From assembly GCA_023053685.1 (NCBI GenBank), contig JALIGW010000004.1:81026398-81090397 (forward strand): 64,000 bases of DNA, in the 5' to 3' direction. Shown here piece after piece: positions 1 to 24,275 of this stretch. Position 1 is the first letter of the stretch. Every line of letters begins with the position of its first letter. Below the pieces are notes generated by a model, which was given only the letters and a program-made list of their open reading frames with translations, did no database searches and had not been told where the DNA came from. The translations under genes were made by a program, and so were the position numbers. The stretch is from Diadophis punctatus similis (lineage: Eukaryota > Chordata > Lepidosauria > Squamata > Dipsadidae).

Positions 1-1
1 C

Positions 2-450
2 AAAGCTAGACATGATCGAGTTGCTAAATTAGTCCACTGGTCACTATGTAAAAAATATGACATACCTGTATCTGAAAAGTCATGGGAGCACAAAGTGGAA
101 AAAGTTACCGAAAATGAGACGGTAAAGATCTTGTGGGACTTTCGAATACATTGTCATTTGGAACACAACACGCCAGATATCACAGTTGTCGAGGGCCAAA
201 GAGTACAGTTTATTGATATCACTGTACCAGGAGATGCCAGAGTCGAAGAAAAAGAATTGGAAAAAATTACGAAATACCGCGACCTGGCCATCAAAACTAC
301 ACGGCTATGGACGAAACATGTAACAGTGATACCCATTGTCATCGGGGCACTTGGTACCATGTCTAAAAATTTCACAAAACACATCAAGAAATTGCTGCTT
401 CCTGCAATAACACCAGTGGAACTGCAAAAAACCGCGCTACTCGGAACATC
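2..450 (+). mobile_element. C-terminal fragment of an RLE-type (R4/Dong/R2-like) non-LTR retrotransposon
   Basis: One frame is open from the left edge to the stop at about 481. It reads RHDRVAKLVHWSLCKKYD, then WDFRIHC, a PD pair in HNTPDI, VPGDARVEEKE, and ends LQKTALLGTS before the match is lost near 450. The PD...D...KE spacing and the IPIVIGALG segment resemble the C-terminal region that follows the reverse transcriptase in retroelements with a restriction-enzyme-like endonuclease. No RT motif is in view because the upstream part lies outside the window. Clade assignment is from memory of the family pattern and is uncertain. The tail is replaced by an L2 fragment. Confidence 0.5.
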
Positions 451-1016
451 ATGGTGGTGGGTGTTTCAAGATACACCCACGTAACACCCATACTCCGCCA
501 GTTGCATTGGCTGCCCATTGGTCTCTGGGTACAATTCAAGGTGTTGATCATCATCTTTAAAGCCCTACATGGCTTTGGACCAGGTACCTCCGGGACCGCA
601 TTCTACCTCATACTTCCCTTCGACCGGTCAGGTCCCACAGAGTCGGTCTCCTCCAGGTCCCTTCAACCAAACAATGCCTGCTGGTGGGGCCTAGGGGGAG
701 GGCCTTCTCTGTAGGGGCCCCTGCTCTCTGGAACTAACTCCTCCCAGAGATCCGAATTGTCCCCACCTTGCTGGCCTTCCGAAAAGCCATGAAGACATGG
801 CTCTTCCTGCAGGCGGGGTTTTGAGACAACTTCATCTTGGTCTCCCCCATGTATGTAAGATTTTGTATGCTTTTTTTAAAAAAATGTATTTTAAATTGTT
901 TTAAATTATATTGTTTAGTGGTTCTTCAAATGATGTATGCCGCCCTGAGTCCCCAGGGAGTAGGGCGGCATATAAGAATCCTAAATAAATAAATAAATAA
1001 ATAAATCCTGCTTTAA
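451..1016 (+). mobile_element. L2-type LINE, 3' end
   Basis: The reading frame gives TPILRQLHWLPI followed by FKALHGFGPG, the signature of the end of L2-type reverse transcriptases. It is followed by degraded sequence matching the usual 'ALWN..P..IR..' segment around 720-800. The element finishes with the AGTAGGGCGGCATATAAGAATC-type 3' end and an (AAAT)n tail at 985-1005. It is 5' truncated and carries frameshifts. Confidence 0.7.
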
Positions 1017-1771
1017 AATTAAAGCGCCCCAAAAGATGGCTGACTGACTCAAGGACATCCAATGAAAGAAGCCCATATTTCTGAGTAATTGGTTCCACCC
1101 TCAAGCATCTTTTACTACTAAAAAGTCTTTTTCTATTGTTCAGACAGCATCCGCCTTCCTAATCCATTACTGGAACGAAAGAGAACAAATCTTGACGACC
1201 TCTGTGTAACAGCTTTTTAGGGTTTTTGGAGAGCCTATTATATTCCCTTTCGGTTGTCCCTCCTCAACTTTTCTATCTTTCTGGCTCTGTAAAGAAGTCT
1301 TATTTTTAGTGTCCTGACTGTTGCTCTTTTGTGAACCTGTTCATGTGCGCATGATTCTTAAAAGCATAATAGCCAGAATTATTATTTCTTTTCCATATTT
1401 TGGTCAACCGTCCTTCGGTTTATGCAGCCTAAAGTTGATTTTGCATTTTATTGGCAGCTGCCAGCTCATGCTAAATTACAATTTGCAACTGCCATGTGTA
1501 ATCATTTGTAGTCTGTAATCAATTATAGTTCCAGTATTTTTATAAATATTGTTTAGTAAGATATCTAGCTATCTCATACTTGTATATTTGATCCCTGTTC
1601 CCAATAAAGGCTTCCCATTTGTCTTTATTAACATTTATGATACACTTACTTCAACCCAGATTTCTGAAACAGGGTGCAAATTTTTAGCATTGAGTGCAAC
1701 TACATTCTTTTGCTTCTAATCCTTTTGGACAAATTATGCCATTAAATCAGGGCAATGCATCCCTACATATT
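1017..1771. other. PRKAR2B intron, no recognised feature
   Basis: AT-rich sequence with no conserved reading frame, no clear repeat family and no splice-flanked exon that I could recognise. Confidence 0.5.
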
Positions 1772-1858
1772 TCTCCTCCTCCTCCTCCTCCTCCTCCTCC
1801 TCCTCCTCCTCCTCCTCCTCCTCCTCCTCCTCCTCCTCCTCCTCCTCCTCCTCCTCCT
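1772..1858. repeat. (TCC)n microsatellite
   Basis: About 29 uninterrupted CTC/TCC units. Read on the minus strand it is a (GGA)n array that begins just past the stop codon of the RTE-like LINE next door, so it is probably the expanded microsatellite tail of that element. The poly-proline and poly-leucine frames across it are artefacts. Confidence 0.95.
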
Positions 1859-1861
1859 GCC

Positions 1862-2330
1862 ATATCTGTCATCGGACATTGGCGATTATGTTGGCGATCC
1901 TATTTTTATCAACAGCTGCACGAAAAAGTGCTGTTGAGTTTTGTCCAAACCAGCCCCTTAGATTTTGAAGCCATGAGGTTTTTCTTCTGCTTGGACCTCG
2001 TTTTGTCTTTAATCTTTACTTGGAGGATTAAGTGAAGTATGCCATATTTTTCCGGCTGTCGCATCACATGTCCAAAATATTCTAACTTTGGCTTTTATAT
2101 GGTTTTGATGATTTCCCTTGGCTTTCCCAGGCAGCTAATCACCTCATTTCTGATTTTGTTGACCCAACATATATGTAACAGCTGCCTGTAAATCCACATT
2201 TCAAATGCTTCTGGTCTACTATACTTATGTTACTAAAATTATGGTTGCGTTGCTCTACTAGGAATTCAAGCATATCTTGTTTGTTTTTGAGCATTAATGC
2301 ATTAACAGAGAGAGAGATAATCAAGATCTT
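1862..2330 (-). mobile_element. RTE-like LINE, C-terminal end of the reverse transcriptase ORF
   Basis: The minus strand reads EAFEMWIYRQLLHICW, KPKLEYFGHVMRQPEKYG, then, after one frameshift, WLQNLRGWFGQ and RAAVDKNRIANIIANVR followed by TGA near 1878. The 'EMW...RLLHI.W', 'LEYFGH.MR' and 'I.NVR stop' order is typical of the C-terminus of endonuclease-reverse transcriptases of the RTE type. There is a frameshift and at least one stop, so this is a dead 5'-truncated copy. The stop is followed by the (GGA)n array. Confidence 0.6.
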
Positions 2331-2760
2331 GTAAAGTGATCTTTATACCAATTTATAATGCCTTGGTAAGGCCACACTTGGAATATTGCATTCAGTTTTG
2401 GTCACCACGATGCAAAAAGGACGTTGAGACTCTAGAAAGAGTGCAGAGAAGAGCAACAAAGGTGATTAGGGGACTGGAGGCTGAAACATATGAAGAACGG
2501 TTGCAGGAATTGGGCATGTCTAGTTTAATGAAAAGAAGGACCAGGGGAGACATGATAGCAGTCTTCCAATATCTCAGAGATTGCCACAAAGAAGAGGGAG
2601 TCAAACTATTCTCCAAAGCACCAGAAGGAAAGAGAAGAAGCAATGGATGGAAACTAATCAAGGAGAGAAGCAACCCAAAATTAAGGAGAAATTTCCTGAC
2701 AGTGAGAACAATTAATCAGTGGTCAACTTGCCTCCAGAAGTCGAATAGAAAGATATAATA
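2331..2760 (+). mobile_element. CR1 LINE, C-terminal RT fragment, sense
   Basis: The frame from 2336 reads VRPHLEYCIQFWSP, LERVQRRATKVIRGLE, KRRTRGDMIAVFQYL, LFSKAPEGKRRSNGWK and RRNFLTVRTINQWS, the standard end of the CR1 reverse transcriptase ORF. The element then degrades. It is the longest sense CR1 piece in the window. Confidence 0.85.
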
Positions 2761-3374
2761 GAACGATTACCTGCATTTCAGTGCTTATGTTAAACTCTCC
2801 TGTTCTTAAAGTTCTTATTGAAGAATTTACTATTTGCCTGTACTTGTACTTAACGTTGTGCTCAGAACTAGAAATACGTAGAATTTTTTCCCCCTCTGTA
2901 TTTCCAGCCTGATGGCTCTTCTGCTTATATAAGTGATTTCATGCATTATTTATTGGCCATTGAAATTACCTTAATTTTTCTTTCCACAAAGGAAAAAATG
3001 ATTTAGTGTATGAATAAGATTACCTTTCATCTGACCTTACCAGCCATTTATTTCCATCTTCGCTCTAAAGTAATCTGATTTCCATTTCTTCCTGCAGAAT
3101 AAGCCTATTGTGTTACCCTGACTGATACTGTTGTTCTGAATTCCACTTTATACAAGAAGCATAATGGCCTTAAGAGGCCCGTTCTCCACTTTTCTGGTCC
3201 TCGGGATTAGAGACCATTTGTAAACATGGGCTCCGTTATACGTCTGCTTTGCTTGAAGATATATTATGTCCTTGAATTGTATTCAAATGTTTATATTTTC
3301 TGAAACGAGGTGGCTGACAACAGAAAAAAAGACTTATTTTGCATCGAGGCAACCGTTGGCCAATAGATCCCCTT
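2761..3374. other. PRKAR2B intron, no recognised feature
   Basis: AT-rich sequence without recognisable coding or repeat signatures. Confidence 0.5.
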
Positions 3375-3560
3375 CAGTGGTGGGTTTCAATTTTTTTTTT
3401 ACTACCGGTTCTGTGGGCGTGGCTTGGTGGGCGTGGCAGGGGAAGGATTGTGGATTGACGAGGGGCCTGTTTCCTAGGCTTCAATAATTTCTCTGGCTGT
3501 TTATCTGCCTGCTCATCCAACAGCTACTAAGATTGTTGGACGAGCAGGCACAAAAACAGC
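3375..3560. mobile_element. Truncated hAT-type MITE
   Basis: It starts with CAGTGGTGGG and an ACTACCGGTTCTGTGGGCGT segment, the same left end seen in the complete hAT-type copies at 25663, 31217 and 47686. An inverted pair flanks 3505-3560 (GCCTGCTCATCCAACA and its complement). I did not find the matching right terminus, so the right boundary is approximate. Confidence 0.45.
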
Positions 3561-3659
3561 CAGGGAGTAGGACACACATTGATGTCTCCAAAATGGTATC
3601 CATAAATATATTTGTATACATGTGAAATAAACAAAGGTGAAAGTTGATTAACTGCATCA

Positions 3660-4075
3660 GTCCTCAAACCTCGGAATCTGGTGGGATCTACCTGACTCAC
3701 CAGAGTGGAGAGGCAAGGGATGTTATGGATCCCTTCTCCTAAGGAGGCCCATCTATTCTAGAGGGACCAAGAAGAAAGGTCTTCTCTGTGGTGGCTCCCT
3801 CACTGTGGAACATTATCCCTACGGGGAAAAGATTGGTCCCTACTCTGACACTTGAAGGTCTCCATCCCACCCTGGGGTCCACAGGGCCTGAAGACCTGGT
3901 GATCCCACAGTGGGATGGAGCCCATCAAGTGGCTCCTTTGATTGTTGTTTGCACTGGAGTGTTGGTTATTTCTTTTCTGTTGTTCTCATTGTTGGTATTT
4001 TATCCTTGTAAGCCACTCAGAGTCACTGAGAGTGAGTTGAGCAGCCATGTATATTTTCTTAAACAAACGAAGTGC
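3660..4075 (+). mobile_element. L2-like LINE 3' fragment
   Basis: The frames contain GGPSILEGPRRKVFSVVAPS followed by LWNIIPTGKRLVPTLTLEG, the conserved end of L2-type ORFs, then a LINE 3' UTR with CCACTCAGAGTCACTGAGAG. Frameshifted and 5' truncated. Confidence 0.55.
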
Positions 4076-4334
4076 ACAATTAGGTGAATTCACATCAATA
4101 CCGAAAATGTCCAAGTTCTGTTTTTCAGGAAAAGAACTTACTGAAAAATGCTCTTCTGAATTCATGAATATTCCGATTCTTGTTTGTGATCTGCTAAGGA
4201 ATTAATTTGAATTCTGGAAGAGATTTATGTCTGGAAGAGTTAAAACTATGAGGCGGGAATCCATTTTAGTGACAGAGAAATCCATTTGGTCAACTGACAG
4301 AAGAAAATAACATCAAGGCTGAGAATCGACAGCA

Positions 4335-4415
4335 GTCAACGGCTGTCAACTAGAAAATCAGCGCGCGCACACACACCCTTTTGGCACACGAACCAAAAAA
4401 GGCTCGCCATCACTG
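4335..4415. mobile_element. 3' end of a CAGTGATGGCGA-type hAT MITE
   Basis: Ends GGCTCGCCATCACTG, the right terminus of the family whose complete copy lies at 13967-14379. Only the right portion is recognisable. Confidence 0.5.
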
Positions 4416-5205
4416 TCATAGAGCATTCATTTTCCTTAAATATACATTAAGGAAGGATTATGTTTAATAATTAATAAACACGGTTTATGAATCCCTAGGC
4501 GTAGGGTTATTTTTGTTTATGCTCAAGTATTTGAATAAGCAGAAGTGTAGCATCTCTGGAGCAAGGAACTGAGTTAAATAAACCAAGTTTGTCTTAATTT
4601 AGGACTTTTGAGATTGATAGAAAAATAAGATCTATGTGGAAAATTATTGGCCGAATATTTATGTTACAATAAACTATGAACTGACCTGAACTCTTGTGTT
4701 ATGATAGCAGTCAGCTACCAGATGTGGGATATCAGGAAAAGATGGCATCTGGAATAAATTCAGAGAGACAGTTCATAAAACAGTAAGTTTGGGACAGCTT
4801 TGAAACAAATGATGTAGCTATAATTCTAACAAGCAAATAATTAGTTAGAATGAACCATGGGGTTTTCAAAGAAAACAATACCTTTTCAATTAATTAGTGT
4901 AGGTCTTTTTGTTAAAAAGTTGATCTGTCCGGGAGCAATTTATTATTAATTTCTTTTCAGGGCGAGATGGATGGTATATAAATTTAATTTTAAAAAAATT
5001 TAATGGGAAGATATTTTTACTAGTAAAAAAATAAATTTCAGATGTAGTCAAATATAAAAAAAGGGAATCAATATTCCTAAATTTGAACTCTGTTTTTCTT
5101 CACTGTTGTTATTTATGTGTAGAATGATGTGCAAATTTTATTAATTATTTGAAATCCTTTCAGGGTATTAACTAAGTTTTTAAACTGTGCATGAACTGTG
5201 TTACA
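4416..5205. other. PRKAR2B intron, no recognised feature
   Basis: AT-rich, no repeat family or exon recognised. Confidence 0.5.
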
Positions 5206-5472
5206 ATTTATGTTGCTAAGTGAGACATTTGTTAAGTGAGTTTTGCCCCATTTTACAACCTTTCTTGCCACAGTTGTTAAGTGAATCAGTGGTTAAGTTC
5301 TTACGTGGTTGTTAAGTGAATCTGGCTTCCCCATGGACTTTGCATGTCAAAAGGTCACAAAAGCGGATCACATGACCCCAGGGCACTGCAAAATGTCATA
5401 AATGCGAACCAGTTTTCAAACAGCTGAATTTTGATCATGTGACCATGGGGATGTTGTAATGATCAAAAGTTT
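5206..5472. mobile_element. Tigger-like MITE, partial
   Basis: Contains the internal blocks GTTGCTAAGTGAGACATTTG, GTTAAGTGAATC and GATCACATGACC of the family described at 12774. Both terminal inverted repeats are missing; the right side is cut by the LTR-like segment at 5480. Confidence 0.7.
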
Positions 5473-5479
5473 AAAAAAT

Positions 5480-6139
5480 GGACCCGGGGCGTAGCACAAA
5501 GGCAACACAGCCAGAGAACCGGTATGAGTCCCTTTATTGGCACCAACTTTGCCCCCAACGTCCCGTTTACTCTCCGGCCTGGAGAAAAGCTCTCCCACAA
5601 ACCTGCAGCAGTTTCTAGCTGCAGATACTCCAGTCCAAACGCTGTAAGCAGAATGACTGCAATCAATCACTCCAGCAGGGCAAGATAATGATTCCCAGAA
5701 GCGAAGAATTCACCGCAATAATTCCAGCAAGACAAGATAAGCACACAGAAGCATGACAGTGATTCAAACAGTCAGGAAGAATGCCAAGAATGCAGGCCAC
5801 AACTCTCAACACTATATGAATTCAGCGTTTGTTCCTGACAAACTCCCCTCCCAACTGCCTCTCCTTTAAACTCCATCCCCAGGTGTGCCTTGTGAAAGGA
5901 ATCGGGGGCCCTTTCTTCCCTCGCAAGCCAACGCAACCCACATTGCTCTCTTCTGCGTTCTTCCCTGCACGCCCTAGGATGAGGAGGAGGTGGGCCTTGG
6001 TCTTCATCTGAACCCCCTCTCCCTTGTTCTACCTCGCCCCTGCTCTGCCCAGCCTGACTTTTGTCCTTCCCCAGTTTCTTCCACAGCCAACAGAGCCACT
6101 CTCCCGCTCTCTCAGATTCAGACTCTGACGGGGGCATGA
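5480..6139 (-). mobile_element. Putative solo LTR
   Basis: On the minus strand the segment starts TGTCATGCCCCCGTCAGAGT, has a GCCAATAAAGGGACTCAT polyadenylation-like block about 600 bases later and a pyrimidine and GT-rich U5-like end near 5480. It interrupts the Tigger-like MITE on its left. I could not find a convincing target duplication, so boundaries and class are tentative. The minus-strand ORFs over it look non-genic. Confidence 0.35.
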
Positions 6140-6439
6140 CACATCCTCTTTACTGGTTTTTTACACTCCATTCCTCTCCATCCACACATTTTCATGATGA
6201 TGTAACAGGAAGGCCATTTCCCACTTTCCTAATTCCTGAAAAGTAGGAAATGACATTCCTGGTTACATTGTCATGAAAATCTGTGGATTGAGAGGGTCGT
6301 AAGGAAGAAGTCAGATATGTTTGGATAATCACGAATGGCGCATAAGTAGAAAAGAGATCTTGCCGAATTTTGAGACAAGGAGATGGTGTTAGAAAGCAGA
6401 TAATTATGACCGGATGCTTCTGGTTGTATCAAACCAATT
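6140..6439. other. No recognised feature
   Basis: Contains a short imperfect palindrome around 6198-6275 (ACAGGAAGGCCATTT..., AAATGACATTCCTGGTTAC) but nothing assignable. Confidence 0.4.
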
Positions 6440-6834
6440 CAGGTAGTCTTCAACTTACAAGAGTTCATTTAGTGACCGTTCAAAGTTACAACGGCACTGA
6501 AAAACGTGACTTCTGACCGTTTTTCACAGTTACGAACTTTGCAGCATCCCCATGATCATGTGATCCAAATTCAGATGCTTGGCAGCTAGTTCATACTTAC
6601 GACCGTTGCTGTGTCCTAAGGTCATATGATCCCCTTTTGCGACCTTCTGAAAAGCAAAATCATTGGGAAAGCCAGATTCACTTAACCACTGGGTTACTAA
6701 CGTAACAACTGCGGTGATTAATTAACAGCTGTGGCATGAAAGGTCGTAAAACGGGGTGAAGCTCACTTAACCAGTGTCTCACTTAATGTCAGACATGTTG
6801 GGTGCAATTGTGGTCATAAGTTGAGGAATAACTG
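6440..6834. mobile_element. Tigger-like MITE, near complete
   Basis: Left end CAGGTAGTCTTCAACTTACA, right end TTGAGGAATAACTG as the degraded complement. Internal blocks TTTAGTGACCGTTCAAAGTT and AACGGCACTGAAAAA match the other copies. Confidence 0.8.
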
Positions 6835-7069
6835 TATATCAAAACAGTCCTTGTTTGGAGTTCTGGAAACCTGGAAAAGAGACATGGATTGTATGGATCG
6901 TAGCCAAATGGATCATAAACGCAAACATTGGGCTTTTTGTAAAATTCATACCCGTGATAACGCAACTGGGAATGAACTCCCTTGTCTTTAAATTTGTTCT
7001 GAGAAATAATTAACTTCCAAACCTCAACTTTCAGCTTACACAGGAGAAGAGATCCTCAAACGTGGTAGG

Positions 7070-7359
7070 CAGTGGTGGGATTCCAAATCTTTTCCTACCG
7101 GTTCTGTGAGAGCGTGCTTTGCGCGCGCAGCATTCAAAGACTGCCCTCTGTTTCAGCGCTGGTGAGCTGAGCTGTTGTTTAGCTCAGCTGAGGCGCGGCG
7201 AATCAGCTGAGGTAAAAAATAAGGGCATATAGGACAGGAACGGCGGGGGGCGGGAGGGCGGGGCCAGCCAGAAGGGGCATTTGCTGGTTCTTCGAACTAC
7301 TCAAAATTTCCGCTACCAGTTCGCCCGAACCGGTTCAAATCGGCTGAATACTACCTCTG
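7070..7359. mobile_element. hAT-type MITE, complete, 290 bp
   Basis: Left end CAGTGGTGGGATTCC, right end ACTACCTCTG. A perfect 8-bp direct duplication GTGGTAGG flanks it (7062-7069 and 7360-7367). Carries GGCGGGGGGCGGGAGG and AACCGGTTC blocks shared with the other CAGTGGTGGG copies. Confidence 0.85.
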
Positions 7360-7618
7360 GTGGTAGGCACTGAAGAAGTTAACACAGGGCAATGGTTATG
7401 AGAAATCCTCTCCCGGTACGCACTTGCTTAGTGTGACCTTTTTGCTCAGATGAAATGCCACCGCTGCCAATCTTCCACGGTTGGGGGAGAAGGAGAGCAT
7501 CCTTCTGAAAGGTTTATTAGATAACAAATCTCATCGGTGCTAATCGCCTTGAATGCAACAGGAAGAGATCAGTGCATTTGAAAGACCATCCGAGCTGGGC
7601 CGCCTTGTGAATTGGCAC

Positions 7619-7772
7619 TAGCAATAGCACTTAGACTTTTATACCGCTTCACAGTGCTTTGCAGCCCTCTCTAAGCGGTTTACAGAGTCAGCCTCTTGCC
7701 CCCAACAATCTGGGTCCTCATTTTACCGACCTCAGAAGGATGGAAGGCTGAGTCAACCTTGAGCCAGTCAGA
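7619..7772 (-). repeat. Sauria-type SINE, antisense
   Basis: Reads as the complement of the SINE 3' half: AGCAATAGCACTTAGACTTT, then CCCCCAACAATCTGGGTCCT and GGCTGAGTCAACCTTGAGCC. The tRNA-like 5' part is missing. Confidence 0.8.
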
Positions 7773-7817
7773 AGGTTGTTATGGTGGTTATATAAATGAA
7801 TATAATGAATAACCGGA

Positions 7818-7933
7818 AGGATGGTTGGTTGGTTGGTTGGATGGATGGATGGATGGATGGATGGATGGAAGGAAGGAAGGAAGGAAGGAAGGAAGGAAGG
7901 AAGGAAGGAAGGAAGGAAGGAAGGAAGGAAGGA
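7818..7933. repeat. (GGTT)n(GGAT)n(GGAA)n compound microsatellite
   Basis: Three consecutive tetranucleotide blocks, the last being about 17 GGAA units. Confidence 0.95.
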
Positions 7934-7954
7934 GTACTTAGACTTATATACCAT

Positions 7955-8272
7955 AGAGTCCCAAATTTACGTTGCTAAGCGAGACATTTGTTAAGTGAGC
8001 TTTGCCCCATTTTTATGACGTGATGGTTGTTAAGTGAATCACTGCAGGTGGTAAGTTAGTAACCCGGTAGTTAAGTGAATCTGGATTCCCCCTTGCCTTT
8101 GCTTATCAGAAGGTCACAAAAGGGGATCGCGTGACCCCGGGACACTGCAACCGTGATTGTGGGGGTGGCGCAAAAGTCGTAACTCTGAAAAACGGTCGTA
8201 AGTCACCTTTTTCAGGGCTGTTGTAACTTTGAACGGTCACTAAGCGAGCTCTTGTAAGTCAAGGACTAACTG
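7955..8272. mobile_element. Tigger-like MITE, left end degraded
   Basis: Starts within the ...AAATTTACGTTGCTAAGCGA block and ends CAAGGACTAACTG. Internal GATCGCGTGACCCCGGGACA and AACGGTCACTAAGCGAG match the family. Confidence 0.75.
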
Positions 8273-8375
8273 TACTTCCTTTTTCATACGATTGCACATC
8301 TAAATGGAGAGAGACACCCCAACTTTTCTGATCAGAGCAGAGCCCAGCAGAGAGCAAGGTTGAAGAATCACCAGA

Positions 8376-8677
8376 TCTCTCTCCCTCCCTCCCTCTCTCC
8401 CTCCCTTCCCTTCCCTCCCTCTATCTCTTCCCCTCTCTCTTTCTCTCTCCCTCCTCCCTCTCCCTTCTCTCTCCCTCTCTCCCTCCCTCTTCATCTCCCT
8501 CCCTCCCTCTCCCCCTCTTTCCCCCTGTCCCTCCCCTCTCTCCCTCCCCCTCTCTCCCTCTTTCCCCCTCTCTCTCCCTCCCCCTCCCTTCCCTCTCTCT
8601 CCCCCTCTCTCTCCCTTTCCCTCTCTCCCTCTCTCTCCCTTTCCCTTCCCCTCCCTCCGTCCTTCCCTCTCCCTCCC
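8376..8677. repeat. Polypyrimidine (CT-rich) tract, left part
   Basis: About 300 bases almost purely C and T on the + strand. It continues at 9007 after an inserted LTR, so the two parts were once one tract. The long serine/proline/leucine and arginine/glutamate/glycine frames over it are compositional artefacts. Confidence 0.95.
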
Positions 8678-9006
8678 TGTTGAAATGAGAATGATATCTC
8701 ATAGAGGCGATGTAGGATCTTTTCTTGGAATTCAGACAGTTAGAAATAAAACCGAGATTAAAAGTCTAATAGAAAATGTTTATTTCAGTACAAAAACAAT
8801 AAATCCTGAATAGTTATATCTTTGCTAAGAAACATGACCGTTCAGGTCAACAGCTAAGGCAGAAGAGAATTAATGGTGGATTAGGAATGCACACATGCGC
8901 ACTCATCATATCACGTGTTCTGCTTATATTGGAATGTACCATAATATTAGGATAGGGGTGTATCACCCTGCATAGACATACAACTGACAATATTCACTAC
9001 GTAACA
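8678..9006 (-). mobile_element. Solo LTR inserted in the polypyrimidine tract
   Basis: It runs TGTTG...TAACA and is flanked by CTCCC on both sides (8673-8677 and 9007-9011), though the flank is low complexity. On the minus strand it shows ACTGAAATAAACATTTT, a polyadenylation-signal region. The minus strand aligns by eye along most of its length with 56510-56853 on the plus strand (shared AAGCAGA, CATGTG, GTACTGAAATAAA, ATCTCGGTTTTATTT blocks), so the two are copies of one LTR family. Terminal bases and 5-bp duplication resemble the local copia element, but the family is not identified. Confidence 0.7.
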
Positions 9007-9612
9007 CTCCCCCTCTCTTTCCCTCTCTCCTTCTCTCTCTCCCTTCCTTCCCCTCCCTCCCCCTCTCCCCCTCCCCCTTCCTTCCTTCCCTCTCTCTCTC
9101 CCTCTTTCTCCCTTTCCCTTTCCTTCCCCCTCCCTCCTTCCCTCCCCCTCTCTTTCCCTCTCTCCTTCTCTCCCTTCCTCTCCTTCCTCTCTCTCTCTCC
9201 TCCTCCCCCTCTCTCCCTCCCCCTTCCTTCCTTCCCTCTCTCTCTCCCTCTTTCTCCCTTTCCCTTTCCTTCCCCCTCCCTCCTTCCCTCTCCCTCCCCC
9301 TCTCTTTCCGTCTCTCCTTCTCTCCCTTCCTCTCCTTCCTCTCTCTCTCTCCTCCTCCCCCTCTCTCCCTCCCCCTTCCTTCCTTCCTTCCCTCTCTCTC
9401 TCCCTCTCTCTCCCTCCCTTTCCTTCCCCCCTCCCTCCTTCCCTCTCCCTCCCCCTCTCTTTCCCTCTCTCCTTCTCCCCCTTCCTCTCCTTCCTCTCTC
9501 TCTCCTCCTCCCCCTCTCTCCCTCCCCCTCTCCCCCTCTCTCCCCCTCCCTCTTCCTCCTCTCTCCACCCCTCCCTCGCTCTCCTTCTCCCTCTCTCTTC
9601 CCCCCCCCTCTC
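9007..9612. repeat. Polypyrimidine (CT-rich) tract, right part
   Basis: About 600 bases of nearly pure pyrimidine, with internal higher-order repeats of a unit of roughly 130 bases (CTTCCTTCCCTCTCTCTCTC ... CCCCCTCCCTCCTTCCCT recurs near 9087, 9230 and 9385). Confidence 0.9.
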
Positions 9613-10214
9613 CTGTGGAATAATGTTATCAAGAGGCAGCGAGATCTGTCAGGTGGCATTTTTCCTTGCCATCTCTGCTATCACATACGTCTTGTGGATT
9701 TTATATTTTTCATCTAGATTACAGGTTGCTGTTTGTTTAGCAGTGGGGAAAGAAAAAGACTTGGGTTGAAGTGCCACTTATAGTTTGAATCACCCGTGAA
9801 GCTTTTAGCATGCAGACAGAACAGAAGAAGATAGCATAAAGGGAGATGGGCCACAGTTGGGCTAAAAGCTTTCTAAGTGGTGTCGTGTTGCAGATCAAGA
9901 ATCCTGTGTTTTGGCCTGATCAGAGCCGGCTTATTGGGTTTGCTTTCCGATACTGGGAGTCGGCCTGGCTCGCTCAAAAAATGGTAGCACCGGACTAGCA
10001 TGGGAGAAATTATTGGGGGCCCAATGGGGGAGATAGTCTCGCTGGAGGTGGTTGATGGATGGCAGACCCCCCCTTCCCTCCTTGTGCATCCTGCTCCTTC
10101 CCCTCCCCCCGTCTTTTAATAATAAGTTGTATTTCTGTTGTTATTAGAAACACATAATTTTTATGGTTTGGTTGCTTTTAATGTTGTAAGCAATCCAGAG
10201 TTGCCTTGCGGACA
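9613..10214. other. PRKAR2B intron, no recognised feature
   Basis: Unique-looking sequence; nothing assignable. Confidence 0.45.
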
Positions 10215-10980
<766 letters not shown>

Positions 10981-11579
10981 AGAGACAGAGAGAGATAGTG
11001 ATAATAGACCAACAGACAGGTAGATTCAGCCACTGAACATAGGAAGGGAAGGGTATTTCTGGATATGCAGAATGGATAAATTTAGTAGATTGAAACTCCT
11101 GTTTCAGATAATGGGGCTCAACATTCCAGTTATTAACCTTAAGGAGAATTGTTACCCAGGATACCTTGTAGTTAAAGAACTATGATTTTGTTGGTGCTAG
11201 AGTGTTGCTGTCGGTAGAATTCAGGATGTTCTCCGATACATGCATGAATGCCAAGCCAAGTCAGATGTCAAAGTTAGTCTTCTAAGGCTACTGCTATTAA
11301 GTTTGACATCTGGAATGTGTGCAGAATCCCCTTTGTCTTCCAATTATTTTCAAATTATTTCCTTTATTTATTTCAATCAATCCTGCATATCCTTTTCCCC
11401 CCCCATTTCAGGATACTCATCAAACACATTATAAATGCAAAAGCTAAGCAAGCTTTCCTTTGCAGGAAAGCAAAACAAACGTCAGCAGGCAATATTATAT
11501 TAGTTGTAACTTAAAAACCAAAAAGATGAAAATAAATTAGCATTTATGAATAAACTTGCATTTTTATTTTCATTTTTAG
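10981..11579. other. PRKAR2B intron before exon 3
   Basis: No repeat or additional exon recognised. The last 60 bases supply the acceptor tract of the next exon. Confidence 0.5.

Positions 11580-24275
<12,696 letters not shown>

Noticed and set aside
1694..2035. A poly-proline ORF
   Set aside because: The prolines come from the (TCC)n array; the flanks belong to an antisense LINE.
8360..9659. Long Ser/Pro/Leu and Arg/Glu/Gly frames, up to 220 residues
   Set aside because: They translate the polypyrimidine tract; composition alone keeps them open.
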